A stretch of 64,000 bases of DNA from Paenibacillus sophorae (GCF_018966525.1 NZ_CP076607.1:4154001-4218000), one strand, 5' to 3'; numbered from the stretch's first letter, positions 25,701-34,418 are shown. A program made the numbers and translations. Notes: generated by a model from the letters alone, not told the origin.

Positions 25701-27115
25701 ATATGATAAGGGATTTTCTCGTGGGGATTGACAAAGGTTGTATAGCGGTCGATTTCCTGCCCGCCCTGCATTTTGACGGCGGCAAGCTCGGTGATATTGT
25801 TGCGCGTAATGGACAGGCCGGTGGTCTCGATATCGAAGACGACATAAGTGGCGGTTTTAAGCTCCAGCGGCTGCGGATTCTCAACCACATTTACCGCATC
25901 GTTGACCACATTCGCTTCTACGCCGTACAGCATTTTGATGCCGTTCTTCTTCGACGCCTTGCCGGCTTCGGGATAGCACTGTACCCCGCCATGGTCGGTA
26001 ACGGCAATTGCCGGATGCCCCCATTTGGCCGCAGTTTTGATATATGCATCGATTGGCGCTACCGCATCCATTGTGCTCATGGCGCTGTGAAGATGAAACT
26101 CCACCCGCTTCTGCGGCGCATTATCCTTGCGGGCCGGCGGAGCGGACACCTCCGACAAATCCGATGGAATCATCACCAGCTCCGGAGTTTGCATGAAACG
26201 GTCATATTCGACCCGCCCGCGCGCTTTAACCCATTTGCCGTTTGCCAGCTGGCTCATCACTTTCAGGTCATCTTTTGTTTTGGCGAACATCTTCATTTGC
26301 AAGGAATCGGAAAAGTCGGTCAAATTGAAAGTGAACAACGTGCTGCCGTTGCGCAGCTCCTTGCGGTCAAGGCCAAAAATCGTTCCCTGAATCGCGATTT
26401 TCTTTTCTTCGTCCTGAATTTCCATAATTGGAACGGGCTGGTCCTTGATATCGTAGCCGACCTGAAGCGGAACAGCTTCCTCGCCGTCTTCATTTTCTGA
26501 GGATACTTCGGTCTCGATGGCCGTCATCATCTGCTCAATAATTTCCCGCTGCTCCTGCTGGAGCTTTTGCTGGAATTCCTCGAATTCCTCCGCGCCGTTT
26601 CCTTTTTCCGCAAGCTGCACTTTTACACGCAGGGAAAGTCCAAAGTACATATCGTAAAAACGGACAATCGCTCCGTCGATGCCTTTTTTCCGCGCCAGCT
26701 CCAATGACATCTGATCGCTCATGTTCAGCAGCAGCGTGTCTCCCTGAAGCTCCTGTCCCGAACGAGATAGCCAGCCATTGACGGAGGGAATCTCACGGTG
26801 AACCCATTCGAGAAACAGTCCCCAATACTCGTGAAAAATGTCAGCCCGGCTTACCTGCTCCTCGTATTTGAACATGAACCCGATTTTCGCGATATGCTGC
26901 ATCCGCTCCCGCACTCTCAGGCAAAACGTCCGGTACGCCTGTGCCGGAACTAGAGTCTGTTTCACTACAACGACGCGCCAATCCCGGTTGCCTCGGCTGA
27001 TCTCCACCCTATCGATAAAACCGTCCAGAAAATAAGGATCTATGAGTGCCGGAGGGATATCTCCCTGTTTCATCAGCAGCTCGAACCGCTTTCTTCTCTC
27101 CTCGCTGTATTCCAT
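22790..27115 (-). CDS. polC: DNA polymerase III alpha subunit, PolC type
   Basis: PolC is the main replicative DNA polymerase of low-GC Gram-positive bacteria and carries its own proofreading exonuclease. The 1441-residue protein shows an N-terminal domain, an OB fold (about 240-315), a split PHP domain beginning at VEFHLHSAMSTMD (about 338-350), the DEDD exonuclease with FDIETTGLS (Asp428, Glu430), a Cys4 zinc-binding segment (CLNPEC..CPNCGG), and the polymerase palm with PDIDLNFSGEYQ. It is full length. ATG start with AAAGGTGGGGG upstream. It is next to proS as in Bacillus, but the downstream neighbour is the sugar cluster rather than rimP. Confidence 0.98.
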   Translation of the reverse strand: MEYSEERRKRFELLMKQGDIPPALIDPYFLDGFIDRVEISRGNRDWRVVVVKQTLVPAQAYRTFCLRVRERMQHIAKIGFMFKYEEQVSRADIFHEYWGLFLEWVHREIPSVNGWLSRSGQELQGDTLLLNMSDQMSLELARKKGIDGAIVRFYDMYFGLSLRVKVQLAEKGNGAEEFEEFQQKLQQEQREIIEQMMTAIETEVSSENEDGEEAVPLQVGYDIKDQPVPIMEIQDEEKKIAIQGTIFGLDRKELRNGSTLFTFNLTDFSDSLQMKMFAKTKDDLKVMSQLANGKWVKARGRVEYDRFMQTPELVMIPSDLSEVSAPPARKDNAPQKRVEFHLHSAMSTMDAVAPIDAYIKTAAKWGHPAIAVTDHGGVQCYPEAGKASKKNGIKMLYGVEANVVNDAVNVVENPQPLELKTATYVVFDIETTGLSITRNNITELAAVKMQGGQEIDRYTTFVNPHEKIPYHIQQLTNITDDMVKDAPDLEPVLHDFVKFARDSVLVAHNARFDMGFIQASLAKFGLPPLPNPSLDTLELARLLHPNMKNHRLNTLADKYKVLLESHHRAVDDTVALGGVLNGLLADAEKLKGLTMLDRLNDEVGKDLSNTRPFHCCIYALNMTGKKNLYKLVSLSHTDYFKRVPCIPKSKLEEMREGLLVISGCERGEFFEAVLNKTVEEAMEVAGFYDILEIQPLTMYMHLVDKGFVASPEELRGVVRRICEIGEKMNKPVIATGNVHYLEPRDKLFRDITIHGITGFSPLKDQRKPDAHFRTTEEMLQEFDFLGEDKALEVVVTNTVELAERFESIELFPDKLFTPIIDGADEEIRETCYRTARSIYGEELPEVVVARLEKELEPIIKYGFSANYLISERLVKKSNQDGYLVGSRGSVGSSVVATFLGISEVNPLPAHYICLNPECRHSEWFLDGSVPSGFDLPDKACPNCGGKLKGEGQDIPFETFLGFKGDKVPDIDLNFSGEYQPHAHNYTKVLFGEKSVFRAGTIGTVAEKTAFGFAKKYEEDHHKRWRGAELSRLAAGCTGVKRNTGQHPGGIVVVPDYIEVEDITPVQYPADDVNSEWKTTHFDYHAFDANLLKLDILGHDDPTMMRMLQDLTDVDPTTIPMNDPKVMSMFNSTEALGVTPEKIRTPVATYGVPEMGTKFVRQMLVESKPSSFADLLQISGLSHGTGVWLGNAQELIKNNTCNIKTVIGCRDDIMLYLIYKAGMDAGLAFKITESVRKGKGLTPEWIEEMKKCKVPMWYIDSCLKIQYMFPKAHAAAYVISAVRTAFFKLYYPIHYYATYFSVRAEDFDIELCCQGYDAILRQIVEIEAKGFQALPKEKAMLPILEMALEMTARGFTFKSIDLYRSDATKFTVDGESLIPPFSALAGIGDNAAKNIAAAKDAGEFLSIEDFQQKSKASKTIIELLTGMGCFRGLPESNQLSLF

Positions 27116-27246
27116 GCTTCCCCCACCTTTACATTCCCCGATAAAGCGAGGTCTTTGCTGTCACTCTTACATATATCTTACGCAACTAAATTCTTACAAT
27201 TTAAAAAAGCTTCAGGTGAAGAAGAAACGGCATCCGTCTCTCGTAG

Positions 27247-27289
27247 ACATATAGGCAGGGCAAGCGTTGGCTTATCCCTGCCTATATGT
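27247..27289 (-). repeat. Perfect 14-bp inverted repeat between proS and polC
   Basis: ACATATAGGCAGGG (27247-27260) and CCCTGCCTATATGT (27276-27289) form a perfect 14-bp stem with a 15-base loop. No U tract follows on either strand. It lies about 85 bases past the proS stop and could slow or stop transcription from proS, protect the proS 3' end, or bind a dimeric protein. Nothing else was recognised in the 259-base spacer except a possible weak promoter for polC (TTGTAA, 17 bases, ATATAT). Confidence 0.7.
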
Positions 27290-27374
27290 TTCAAAAGCGC
27301 CCGGGCTGTCCGCCCGCCGGTCCTCTTTTCACCAAAAGCTTGCAATCATGCCCGAAAAAGGGCTCTGCAGACTT

Positions 27375-28823
27375 TTAGTAAGCTTTGGCGAATACTACCG
27401 TATGCTCTGCCGGTTTGCCGCAGCAGATGCATGTCTTCTTCGTTTCGCCCGGTTCAAAAGGAATATTGCGGCTCGTTGCTCCGGTTTCTTCCTTCACCTG
27501 TGCTTCGCAGGCATCGTCACCGCACCAGCCGGCCAGCGCAAAGCCGCGTTTCTCTTCCATTGCCGCTTTCATCTCATCCAGCGTCTCGACGGAATAGAAA
27601 TGGTCCTCACGGAACTTAAGCGCCCGCTCGAACATTTCGTTATGAACCTGCTGCAGCATGGTCTCCACTTCTTCCACAAGACGATCCTGCTGAACGATCT
27701 TCTTCTCGCCGCTGATCCGCGAGACCAGCACGCAGACGCCGTTCTCCATATCCCGGGGCCCAAGCTCAAGTCTGACCGGCACACCACGCATTTCGTATTC
27801 GTTGAATTTCCAGCCGGGCGTTACATCAGAACGGTCGTCGACGCGCACGCGGATGCCTGCCGTTTTCAGTTCCTTGAACAGCTCGTCCGTCCGGGCAATG
27901 ACCGCTTCCCGCGTCTTCGGTGGGCCGATCGGAATCATGATAACCTGGGTTGGCGCCACTTTAGGCGGCAGGGCCAGACCACGATCGTCACCGTGCACCA
28001 TAATCATCGAACCGATCATGCGTGTGCTTGTCCCCCAGGAAGTCGTATGCACATATTCCAAATTGTTATCGCGGCTGAGGTACTGAATGTCGAACGCAAC
28101 CGCGAACTTGGTGCCCAGGTAGTGAGAAGTTCCCGCCTGAACGGCGCGTCCGTCCTTCATCATCGCCTCGATCGAGTACGTATCCACCGCTCCGGCAAAA
28201 CGCTCGGAAGGCGTCTTCTGGCCGGTAATGACCGGAATCGCCAGATAGCCTTCGACGAAATCGCGGTATACTTCCAGCATCTGCATCGTTTCCCCGCGCG
28301 CTTCGGCCTCATTTTCATGCGCCGTATGGCCTTCCTGCCACAGAAACTCGCTTGTGCGCAGGAAAGGAAGTGTCCGCTTCTCCCAGCGGACGACGTTCGC
28401 CCACTGATTGATCAGCACCGGCAAGTCCCGATACGACTGAATCCATTTGGAATACATATGTCCGATCATCGTTTCGGAGGTCGGCCGGATCGCCAAACGC
28501 TCTTCCAGCTTCTCGCCGCCGGCTTCCGTTACCCATGGCAGCTCCGGATTGAAGCCTTCAACATGCTCTTTCTCCTTTTGAAAAAAGCTTTCCGGAATAA
28601 ACAGCGGAAAATAAGCATTGCGGTGTCCCGTTTCCTTAAAACGCCGGTTCATCTCTTCCTGGATATGTTCCCAGATTTCATAGCCGTCCGGCTTGAACAC
28701 GATACAGCCTCGCACCGGAGAATAATCCATCAGGTTAGCTTTTTTGATTACATCGATATACCAACGCGAGAAGTCTTCGCCCTGCGGCGTTATTTCCGTA
28801 ACAAACTGTTTTTCTTTTGACAT
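27375..28823 (-). CDS. proS: Prolyl-tRNA synthetase, archaeal/eukaryal-like type
   Basis: ProRS charges tRNA-Pro with proline. This 482-residue class II synthetase is the short form: motif 2 region (TLPFLRTSEFLWQEGHTAH), the proline pocket, motif 3 segment, a C-terminal anticodon-binding domain, and the extra zinc-binding tail (CGDDACEAQV and CICCGKPAE) ending in Tyr. It lacks the internal editing (INS) domain of the roughly 565-residue bacterial-type ProRS found at this spot in B. subtilis. ATG start, with GGGGGG about 11 bases upstream. It sits between rseP and polC. The 66-base gap before it is too short for a T-box leader. Confidence 0.96.
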   Translation of the reverse strand: MSKEKQFVTEITPQGEDFSRWYIDVIKKANLMDYSPVRGCIVFKPDGYEIWEHIQEEMNRRFKETGHRNAYFPLFIPESFFQKEKEHVEGFNPELPWVTEAGGEKLEERLAIRPTSETMIGHMYSKWIQSYRDLPVLINQWANVVRWEKRTLPFLRTSEFLWQEGHTAHENEAEARGETMQMLEVYRDFVEGYLAIPVITGQKTPSERFAGAVDTYSIEAMMKDGRAVQAGTSHYLGTKFAVAFDIQYLSRDNNLEYVHTTSWGTSTRMIGSMIMVHGDDRGLALPPKVAPTQVIMIPIGPPKTREAVIARTDELFKELKTAGIRVRVDDRSDVTPGWKFNEYEMRGVPVRLELGPRDMENGVCVLVSRISGEKKIVQQDRLVEEVETMLQQVHNEMFERALKFREDHFYSVETLDEMKAAMEEKRGFALAGWCGDDACEAQVKEETGATSRNIPFEPGETKKTCICCGKPAEHTVVFAKAY

Positions 28824-28889
28824 AGAATGGAATTCCCCCCGTTAATAAGCCCGGGCAGCAGATGGCTGCAGCTTAGGGCCGAAACAAAA

Positions 28890-30164
28890 TTAACCGCTGA
28901 TTAGGCGTAAAATATCATTATAAGTAACAGCGATCATCAGCAGAAACAGCATCGCGAAGCCGACGAAATGGACCATGCCTTCCCGGCTTGGGTCAACCGG
29001 TTTGCCGCGCAGCGCCTCCACACCGAGGAATACGAGCCGGCTTCCGTCAAGCGCCGGAATCGGCAGCAAATTGAAAATGCCCAGGTACAGACTGAGGATA
29101 GCCGTCCAGTGGGTCAGATACACAATCCCCTGCTGGGCGATCTGGCCAGTCAGCTCGAAAGTACGCACTGGTCCGCCGATATCATCCATATTAAACTGAT
29201 TTATCAACTGCTTAAAACCGAGAAAAATCGCTTTGGTCGTATCGGCCATTGCATGGCTCGCTCCGCTGAACGTTTCGCCAATTGTCGCATTCCGGGTCGG
29301 AAGCTCCGGTGTTATACCGACTTTGCCGCCTTCCTGCCCTTCCATATGGCGGGGCGTCATCGTTACCGTGATCATTTGATCACCGCGTTTAATCGTCCAA
29401 TTCATTGCTTTTCCTTCGGATGCCGAAGTCAGGCTGATCATCTTCTTATAATCCGGCCCAATAGCCTCTCCGTTAATCGAATAGACAATATCGCCCTTTT
29501 GAAGTCCCGCCTGCTGGGCTGGCATACCCTCGGAGACGTCGCCGATCAATACATAGGTTGGATTCTCTACCGCAACGCCAGCCATTTGAATGTAAACGCC
29601 AAAGAGAATAAAAGCGAGCAGAAAATTCATTACCGGACCCGCTGCAATGGCAAGCGCCCGCTGTCCGACGGTTTTACTCCCGAATTGCCGATCCTTGGGA
29701 GCGATCTGGATTTGCTGGTTACCTTTAACCAACATAGCCTTCGGATGCAATGAATAGGTCGTAACCTCCCCGTCAACATTCAGCCGGATGCTCAGATCCT
29801 TCTCCAAGTCGGCATACTCCGCTTCCCCGCGGATAACATTTCTGCGCGTATCCAGTTGATCGAGATAAACGGCCTTTACGACATTGCCCTCGCCAAGCCG
29901 CACCGCTATCGTCTGCCCGGGTGAGATCTCGATCACCTCGGGATCTTCACCCGCCATCCGCGCATAACCGCCAAACGGCAGCAGACGGAGCGTGAACTGA
30001 GTTTCATTGCGTTTATAAGAAAACAGTTTCGGACCGAAACCGATAGCGAACTCTCTCACTAGAATGCCGGCGCGTTTGGCAAAATAATAATGTCCCCATT
30101 CATGAACCGTCACCAGGACGAAGAACATGAGCACCGTCAAAAAAACGACTTGAACCATTTCCAA
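28890..30164 (-). CDS. rseP: Site-2 zinc metalloprotease RseP/RasP
   Basis: This intramembrane protease cleaves anti-sigma factors and leftover signal peptides within the membrane. The 424-residue protein has the zinc motif HEWGH in the first transmembrane helix (His21, Glu22, His25), a PDZ domain in the middle (about 205-290, DVSEGMPAQQAGLQKGDIVY shown in part) and the third active-site element NLLPIPALDGSR near the C-terminus. TTG is the likely start (GGGGG nine bases upstream); an ATG two codons later is too far from it. It lies in the conserved uppS-cdsA-dxr-rseP-proS order. Confidence 0.96.
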   Translation of the reverse strand: MEMVQVVFLTVLMFFVLVTVHEWGHYYFAKRAGILVREFAIGFGPKLFSYKRNETQFTLRLLPFGGYARMAGEDPEVIEISPGQTIAVRLGEGNVVKAVYLDQLDTRRNVIRGEAEYADLEKDLSIRLNVDGEVTTYSLHPKAMLVKGNQQIQIAPKDRQFGSKTVGQRALAIAAGPVMNFLLAFILFGVYIQMAGVAVENPTYVLIGDVSEGMPAQQAGLQKGDIVYSINGEAIGPDYKKMISLTSASEGKAMNWTIKRGDQMITVTMTPRHMEGQEGGKVGITPELPTRNATIGETFSGASHAMADTTKAIFLGFKQLINQFNMDDIGGPVRTFELTGQIAQQGIVYLTHWTAILSLYLGIFNLLPIPALDGSRLVFLGVEALRGKPVDPSREGMVHFVGFAMLFLLMIAVTYNDILRLISG

Positions 30165-30303
30165 GTTAGGCAGCCCCCTTTAGGTGAAAGACCGAAGTAT
30201 GTCCTCTTAATTTATCATTATTCTCCGATCCGGCACAAGAGAATCAACCGTACAAACCAATTTTTCCGGTTTTTGGTGCCAACTTCCATTGGTTTCGCGC
30301 GGA

Positions 30304-31443
30304 TTACAAACTTTTTGCCAACGCGCGCACCGTGCGGTCACATTCCTCGATTTGCTCCAGACTCGGATGACTCTGTACTGGATGGCGTCCTAGAACCTCC
30401 TCCAATATCTCTTCGATACGCAAAAAAGAAATCTCGCGCCGCAAAAATCGGGCGACGGCAACTTCGTTTGCGGCGTTGAAAGCAGTTGTCGCAGTTCCGC
30501 CGGTCTTTCCGCACTCGATGGCAAGCTTTAGCGCCGGATAACGTGCGAAGTCCATCTCGCGGAATGTCAGCCGTCCCGCCTGCGCGAGCGACAACCGCTG
30601 GGCCGGAGAATGCCATCTCTCAGGATACGTCAGCGCGTACTGAATCGGCACACGCATATCGGGATTGCCGAGCTGAGCGATAATGCTGCTGTCACGGAAC
30701 TCCACAAAAGAGTGAATGATGCTCTCCGGGTGAAGCAGCACCTCAATTTGTTCGTAAGGGAGGTCAAACAGCCAGTGGGCTTCGATGACTTCCAGCCCTT
30801 TATTGACCATAGTAGCAGAATCAATCGTAATCTTGGCACCCATTGCCCAATTGGGATGGCGAAGCGCATCTTCGACCGTTACATTTCGGAGTTGCTCCCT
30901 AGTCAGATCCCGGAAGGAGCCCCCTGAAGCGGTCAGCGTAATGGAAGCAATATCTTCCCTGCTTTCTCCATTCAAGCATTGAAAAATTGCCGAGTGCTCG
31001 CTGTCGATGGGCAGCAGCTTTACCCCTTTGCGCCTGACCTGCTCAGTGACAAGATGGCCCGCTGTCACCAGTGTTTCCTTGTTCGCCAGTCCGATGTCCC
31101 TGCCGGCCTCGATGGCGGCAAGTGTTGAACGCAGGCCGACGCTGCCCATGACTGCGGTCACTACATAATCGGCATCTCCGCCGGCTGCAATTTGCACCAG
31201 TCCCTCATCGCCGCTGTACAGTTCGACTCCAGCCGGAAGCTGTGTCCGAATGTCGTCTGCCAGCTCCTTACTGGCGACGGATACCCTTCTGGGCTTAAAG
31301 CGGCGGACCTGCTCAAGAAGAAGCGCCGTATTACTTCCGGCAGCCAGTCCGTCCACTTCAAAGCTATCTGGATGCATGGCCACAACATCGAGCGTTTGCG
31401 TTCCGATTGAACCGGTTGAGCCGAGAATGCTGATCTTTTTCAA
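30304..31443 (-). CDS. dxr: 1-deoxy-D-xylulose-5-phosphate reductoisomerase
   Basis: Dxr makes 2-C-methyl-D-erythritol 4-phosphate with NADPH, the committed step of the non-mevalonate isoprenoid pathway. The 379-residue protein begins with the nucleotide-binding motif GSTGSIGTQTLDV, and shows the metal/substrate region LLPIDSEHSAIFQCLNGE and TASGGSFRD. TTG start, with GAGGG ten bases upstream, gives MKKISILGSTG, the family start. It follows cdsA by 22 bases. It supplies precursors for UppS, whose gene lies just upstream in the same operon. Confidence 0.97.
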   Translation of the reverse strand: MKKISILGSTGSIGTQTLDVVAMHPDSFEVDGLAAGSNTALLLEQVRRFKPRRVSVASKELADDIRTQLPAGVELYSGDEGLVQIAAGGDADYVVTAVMGSVGLRSTLAAIEAGRDIGLANKETLVTAGHLVTEQVRRKGVKLLPIDSEHSAIFQCLNGESREDIASITLTASGGSFRDLTREQLRNVTVEDALRHPNWAMGAKITIDSATMVNKGLEVIEAHWLFDLPYEQIEVLLHPESIIHSFVEFRDSSIIAQLGNPDMRVPIQYALTYPERWHSPAQRLSLAQAGRLTFREMDFARYPALKLAIECGKTGGTATTAFNAANEVAVARFLRREISFLRIEEILEEVLGRHPVQSHPSLEQIEECDRTVRALAKSL

Positions 31444-31465
31444 GCGTTACGTACCCTCTTTCTAG

Positions 31466-32269
31466 TTAGTGATAAGGCATCAGCATCACGATATGTACGA
31501 ACGGAAACACGATAATCCAGCTGTCGCAGCGGTCGAGAATGCCTCCATGCCCGGGCAGCAGGGATCCCGAGTCCTTTATGCCGTATGCCCTTTTATAAGC
31601 CGATTGAACAAGATCCCCAAGCTGTCCGACCACGGCGCTGGCGAGACCGATAACTAGCGCCCGCCCTAAGGACAGCAAATCGGGGGACAGCAAGGCAAAG
31701 ATTAAAGCAATCGCCATCGCGATGACCACTCCGCCAGCTGCTCCTTCAACGGTCTTGTTAGGGCTAATCGCAGGCCAGAGCTTTATTCTTCCCAGCGCTC
31801 TGCCGACAAAATAAGCTCCGGCATCGCTGCCCCAAATACAGCAGAGAAGCAGAAAGGTCCAAAACAGTCCATTCCCGTCCGATGCAGAACGGGAAACCGC
31901 CATATAGGAAAATCCCGTTCCTATGTATAAAGCGCCGATGAACAGCAGCGCGGTTATGCGAATATCCATTTTATTCTTGGTAAACACTGTTATACCAAGG
32001 AATAAAAGCATCAAGAGCCATACTCCCTGCATCCAAGATAAAGGGGCGGAAAAGCCAATCAAATCCCAAGGCATCATAAAGCAAAGCACTGCAGCATAGC
32101 CTGCCATCGCACTGCCGCCTGCAGGTGAACAGCCGATCATTTTGACGAATTCATAGTATCCGATCAAAGCCATGGCGATCAGCAGAAGATGAAACCACCA
32201 ACCGCCAAGCAGGCATAGACCCAAAAATAAAGCCCCGGCCGCCACCCCGGTTATCAATCGCTGCTTCAA
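31466..32269 (-). CDS. cdsA: Phosphatidate cytidylyltransferase
   Basis: CdsA converts phosphatidic acid and CTP to CDP-diacylglycerol, the precursor of phosphatidylglycerol and other phospholipids. The 267-residue membrane protein has about seven or eight helices and the C-terminal family signature KRAYGIKDSGSLLPGHGG followed by ILDRCDSW. TTG is the likely start, with AGGAG ten bases upstream. It lies between uppS (20 bases) and dxr (22 bases), clearly in one transcript. Confidence 0.96.
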   Translation of the reverse strand: MKQRLITGVAAGALFLGLCLLGGWWFHLLLIAMALIGYYEFVKMIGCSPAGGSAMAGYAAVLCFMMPWDLIGFSAPLSWMQGVWLLMLLFLGITVFTKNKMDIRITALLFIGALYIGTGFSYMAVSRSASDGNGLFWTFLLLCCIWGSDAGAYFVGRALGRIKLWPAISPNKTVEGAAGGVVIAMAIALIFALLSPDLLSLGRALVIGLASAVVGQLGDLVQSAYKRAYGIKDSGSLLPGHGGILDRCDSWIIVFPFVHIVMLMPYH

Positions 32270-32289
32270 ACGTTCTCAACTCCTATCGG

Positions 32290-33057
32290 CTACTTCAGAC
32301 CGCCATAACGGCGGGTGCGCCGCTGGTACTCGGCCACGGCCTGAAGCAAATGCTCCTTGCCGAATTCCGGCCAATAAATATCGGTAAACCACAATTCGCT
32401 GTAAGCCAATTGCCAGAGCATAAAGTTGCTGAGACGCATTTCACCGCTAGTCCGGATAAGAAGGTCGGGATCGGGAAGCCCTCCGGAGAGCAGCCGGCTG
32501 TCAATCAATTCAGCCGTAATCTGCTCCGGCGATAAATGTCCCGCGGCAATATCCTCCCCCAAACTGCGCATGCAGTCCTCAATTTCCTTACGCCCTCCGT
32601 AATTTAGTGCAAAATTCAGAATGAGTCCGGTGTTGTGCTTCGTGCGAAGCACCGCTTCGTCCATCGCTTTACGAGTATACGAGGGCAGCGCCTCACTGTC
32701 GCCCATGACTCGTACCCGGACGTTCTTCTCTATCAGTTCGTCCAGTTCGATAGCTATAAACTCTTCGGGCAGACGCATCAGAAAATCGACTTCCTCTTTG
32801 GGCCGTTTCCAATTTTCCGTTGAGAACGCGTACATCGTCAAGTATTCAATACCCAGCTCGTCGGCGGCAATCGTGGCGCGCTTGACCGCCTTCATGCCGT
32901 TCTGATGGCCGACAATGCGAGGCAATCCAAGGCGTTTGGCCCAGCGTCCGTTGCCGTCCATAATGATGGCCACATGCCGGGGAATATTATCCGGTGAAAT
33001 ATCGACCGGCTGCTGCCGCTCTTCCCGGCCCAGCCAAGATTGTACCCGTTTGATCAT
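32290..33057 (-). CDS. uppS: Undecaprenyl diphosphate synthase (isoprenyl transferase)
   Basis: UppS condenses eight isopentenyl diphosphates onto farnesyl diphosphate to give the C55 lipid carrier for cell-wall polymers. The 255-residue cis-prenyltransferase shows the catalytic-Asp P-loop IMDGNGRWAKRLGLPR, the FSTENWKRP motif and the C-terminal LLIRTSGEMRLSNFMLWQ (given in part), and ELWFTDIYWPEF. The ATG of MIKRVQSW is used because GGAGG lies eight bases upstream; a shorter-spaced ATG five codons earlier is part of that site. Confidence 0.97.
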   Translation of the reverse strand: MIKRVQSWLGREERQQPVDISPDNIPRHVAIIMDGNGRWAKRLGLPRIVGHQNGMKAVKRATIAADELGIEYLTMYAFSTENWKRPKEEVDFLMRLPEEFIAIELDELIEKNVRVRVMGDSEALPSYTRKAMDEAVLRTKHNTGLILNFALNYGGRKEIEDCMRSLGEDIAAGHLSPEQITAELIDSRLLSGGLPDPDLLIRTSGEMRLSNFMLWQLAYSELWFTDIYWPEFGKEHLLQAVAEYQRRTRRYGGLK

Positions 33058-33135
33058 TAACGTTTCCTCCATGTTTCATGCGAGAAAGAGACAAACCCCA
33101 CCAATTGAGGAGGGGCCTTAATCTCTGCGCTATCT

Positions 33136-33690
33136 TTATACTTCCATGATCTCTTTTTCTTTAGCCAGGAGCACTTTGTCAACCTCGGCAATGAACTTAT
33201 CCGTCGTCTTCTGGATATTCTCCTGATGTCCGCGGGACTCGTCTTCCGAAATGCCGTTCTTCTCCATTTTCTTGATATCATCATTTGCATCGCGACGGAT
33301 GTTGCGGATCGCCACTTTTGCTTCTTCGCCGAACTTTTTCGTCAGCTTAACAAGCTCCCCGCGGCGTTCTTCCGTAAGCGCTGGAATGGACAGACGGATT
33401 GTGCTGCCGTCGTTAGCAGGCGTAAGACCGAGATCGGATTTCATAATCGCCCGTTCAATATCGGCAAGCGAGGACTTATCCCACGGCTGGATAAGCAGCG
33501 TGCGGGAATCCGGGGTGTTAATGTTGGCAAGCTGATTGACCGGAGTCGGCGAACCGTAATATTCCACTTGAATACGGTCGAGCAGCGAAGGGGCTGCGCG
33601 TCCAGCACGAAGTGTCGACAAATCGCGTTTAAGCGACAAAATCGCTTTCTCCATGCGCTCTTCGGCATTTTTTTTAACCGATTGTGGCAT
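33136..33690 (-). CDS. frr: Ribosome recycling factor
   Basis: RRF acts with EF-G to split post-termination ribosomes. The 184-residue protein is the usual length, with the three-helix-bundle signatures LSTLRAGRAAPSLLDRI, YYGSPTPVNQLANINTPDSR (shown in part) and GLTPANDGSTIRLSIP. The ATG shares one base with the pyrH TAA stop, so the two are tightly coupled. Order pyrH-frr-uppS is conserved in Firmicutes. Confidence 0.98.
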   Translation of the reverse strand: MPQSVKKNAEERMEKAILSLKRDLSTLRAGRAAPSLLDRIQVEYYGSPTPVNQLANINTPDSRTLLIQPWDKSSLADIERAIMKSDLGLTPANDGSTIRLSIPALTEERRGELVKLTKKFGEEAKVAIRNIRRDANDDIKKMEKNGISEDESRGHQENIQKTTDKFIAEVDKVLLAKEKEIMEV

Positions 33691-34418
33691 TATTCTACAC
33701 TCCCTTTAACAATTGTTCCGATGCGTTCTCCCAGAACGACGCGCTTGATGTTGCCCTGTTCCGTAATGGCAAACACAATAAGCGGTATATCGTTATCCAT
33801 ACAGAGAGAGGATGCGGTGGAGTCCATTACACCCAAGTTCTTGTTGAGCACGTCCAAGTAAGTAAGCTGTTCATACTTTATGGCGGTGCTGTCTTTGAAC
33901 GGATCAGCGGAATAGACGCCGTCGACTTTATTCTTGGCCATTAAAATGACTTCGGCTTCGATTTCGGCCGCACGCAGCGCCGCAGTCGTATCGGTTGAGA
34001 AGAACGGATTGCCCGTACCAGCCGCAAAAATAACAACTCGCCCTTTCTCCAGATGGCGAATAGCCCGGCGCCGGATATAAGGCTCTGCGATCTGCTGCAT
34101 CGAGATCGAGGTCTGTACTCTGGTCGGCACACCGATCTGTTCCAAAGAGTCTTGCAAAGCCAGCGAATTCATTACTGTAGCCAGCATGCCCATATAATCA
34201 GCCGTCGCACGGTCTATGCCGCTTGCGCTGCCAGCGATGCCGCGCCAAATGTTGCCCCCACCACAAACGATGGCGACTTGGACGCCAAGCTCCACTACTT
34301 CCTTCACCTGCTCGGCAATAGAGCTAATCGTATCCGCATCGATACCGTAACCGTTATTCCCTGCCAGCGATTCACCGCTGACCTTCAGGACTACCCTTTT
34401 AAATACCGGCTGTTCCAA
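33690..34418 (-). CDS. pyrH: UMP kinase
   Basis: PyrH phosphorylates UMP to UDP as a hexamer of amino-acid-kinase fold subunits. The 242-residue protein shows KRVVLKVSGESLAG, VCGGGNIWRG, GTGNPFFSTDTTAALRAAE (in part) and KVDGVYSADP. TTG start is chosen: GTGAGGG lies about eight bases upstream and the product begins MEQPVFKRVV, matching the family. The longer in-frame extension would read into the tsf-pyrH spacer and has no similarity. It follows a terminator, so it must have its own promoter or rely on read-through. Confidence 0.96.
   Translation of the reverse strand: MEQPVFKRVVLKVSGESLAGNNGYGIDADTISSIAEQVKEVVELGVQVAIVCGGGNIWRGIAGSASGIDRATADYMGMLATVMNSLALQDSLEQIGVPTRVQTSISMQQIAEPYIRRRAIRHLEKGRVVIFAAGTGNPFFSTDTTAALRAAEIEAEVILMAKNKVDGVYSADPFKDSTAIKYEQLTYLDVLNKNLGVMDSTASSLCMDNDIPLIVFAITEQGNIKRVVLGERIGTIVKGSVE

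Noticed and set aside
27267..28820. 517-codon plus-strand open frame opposite proS
   Set aside because: It is exactly antisense to proS, has no family motif and begins in the inverted repeat. It reflects codon bias.
28824..28889. T-box leader upstream of proS
   Set aside because: The gap is only 66 bases and has no T-box motif, specifier stem or terminator.
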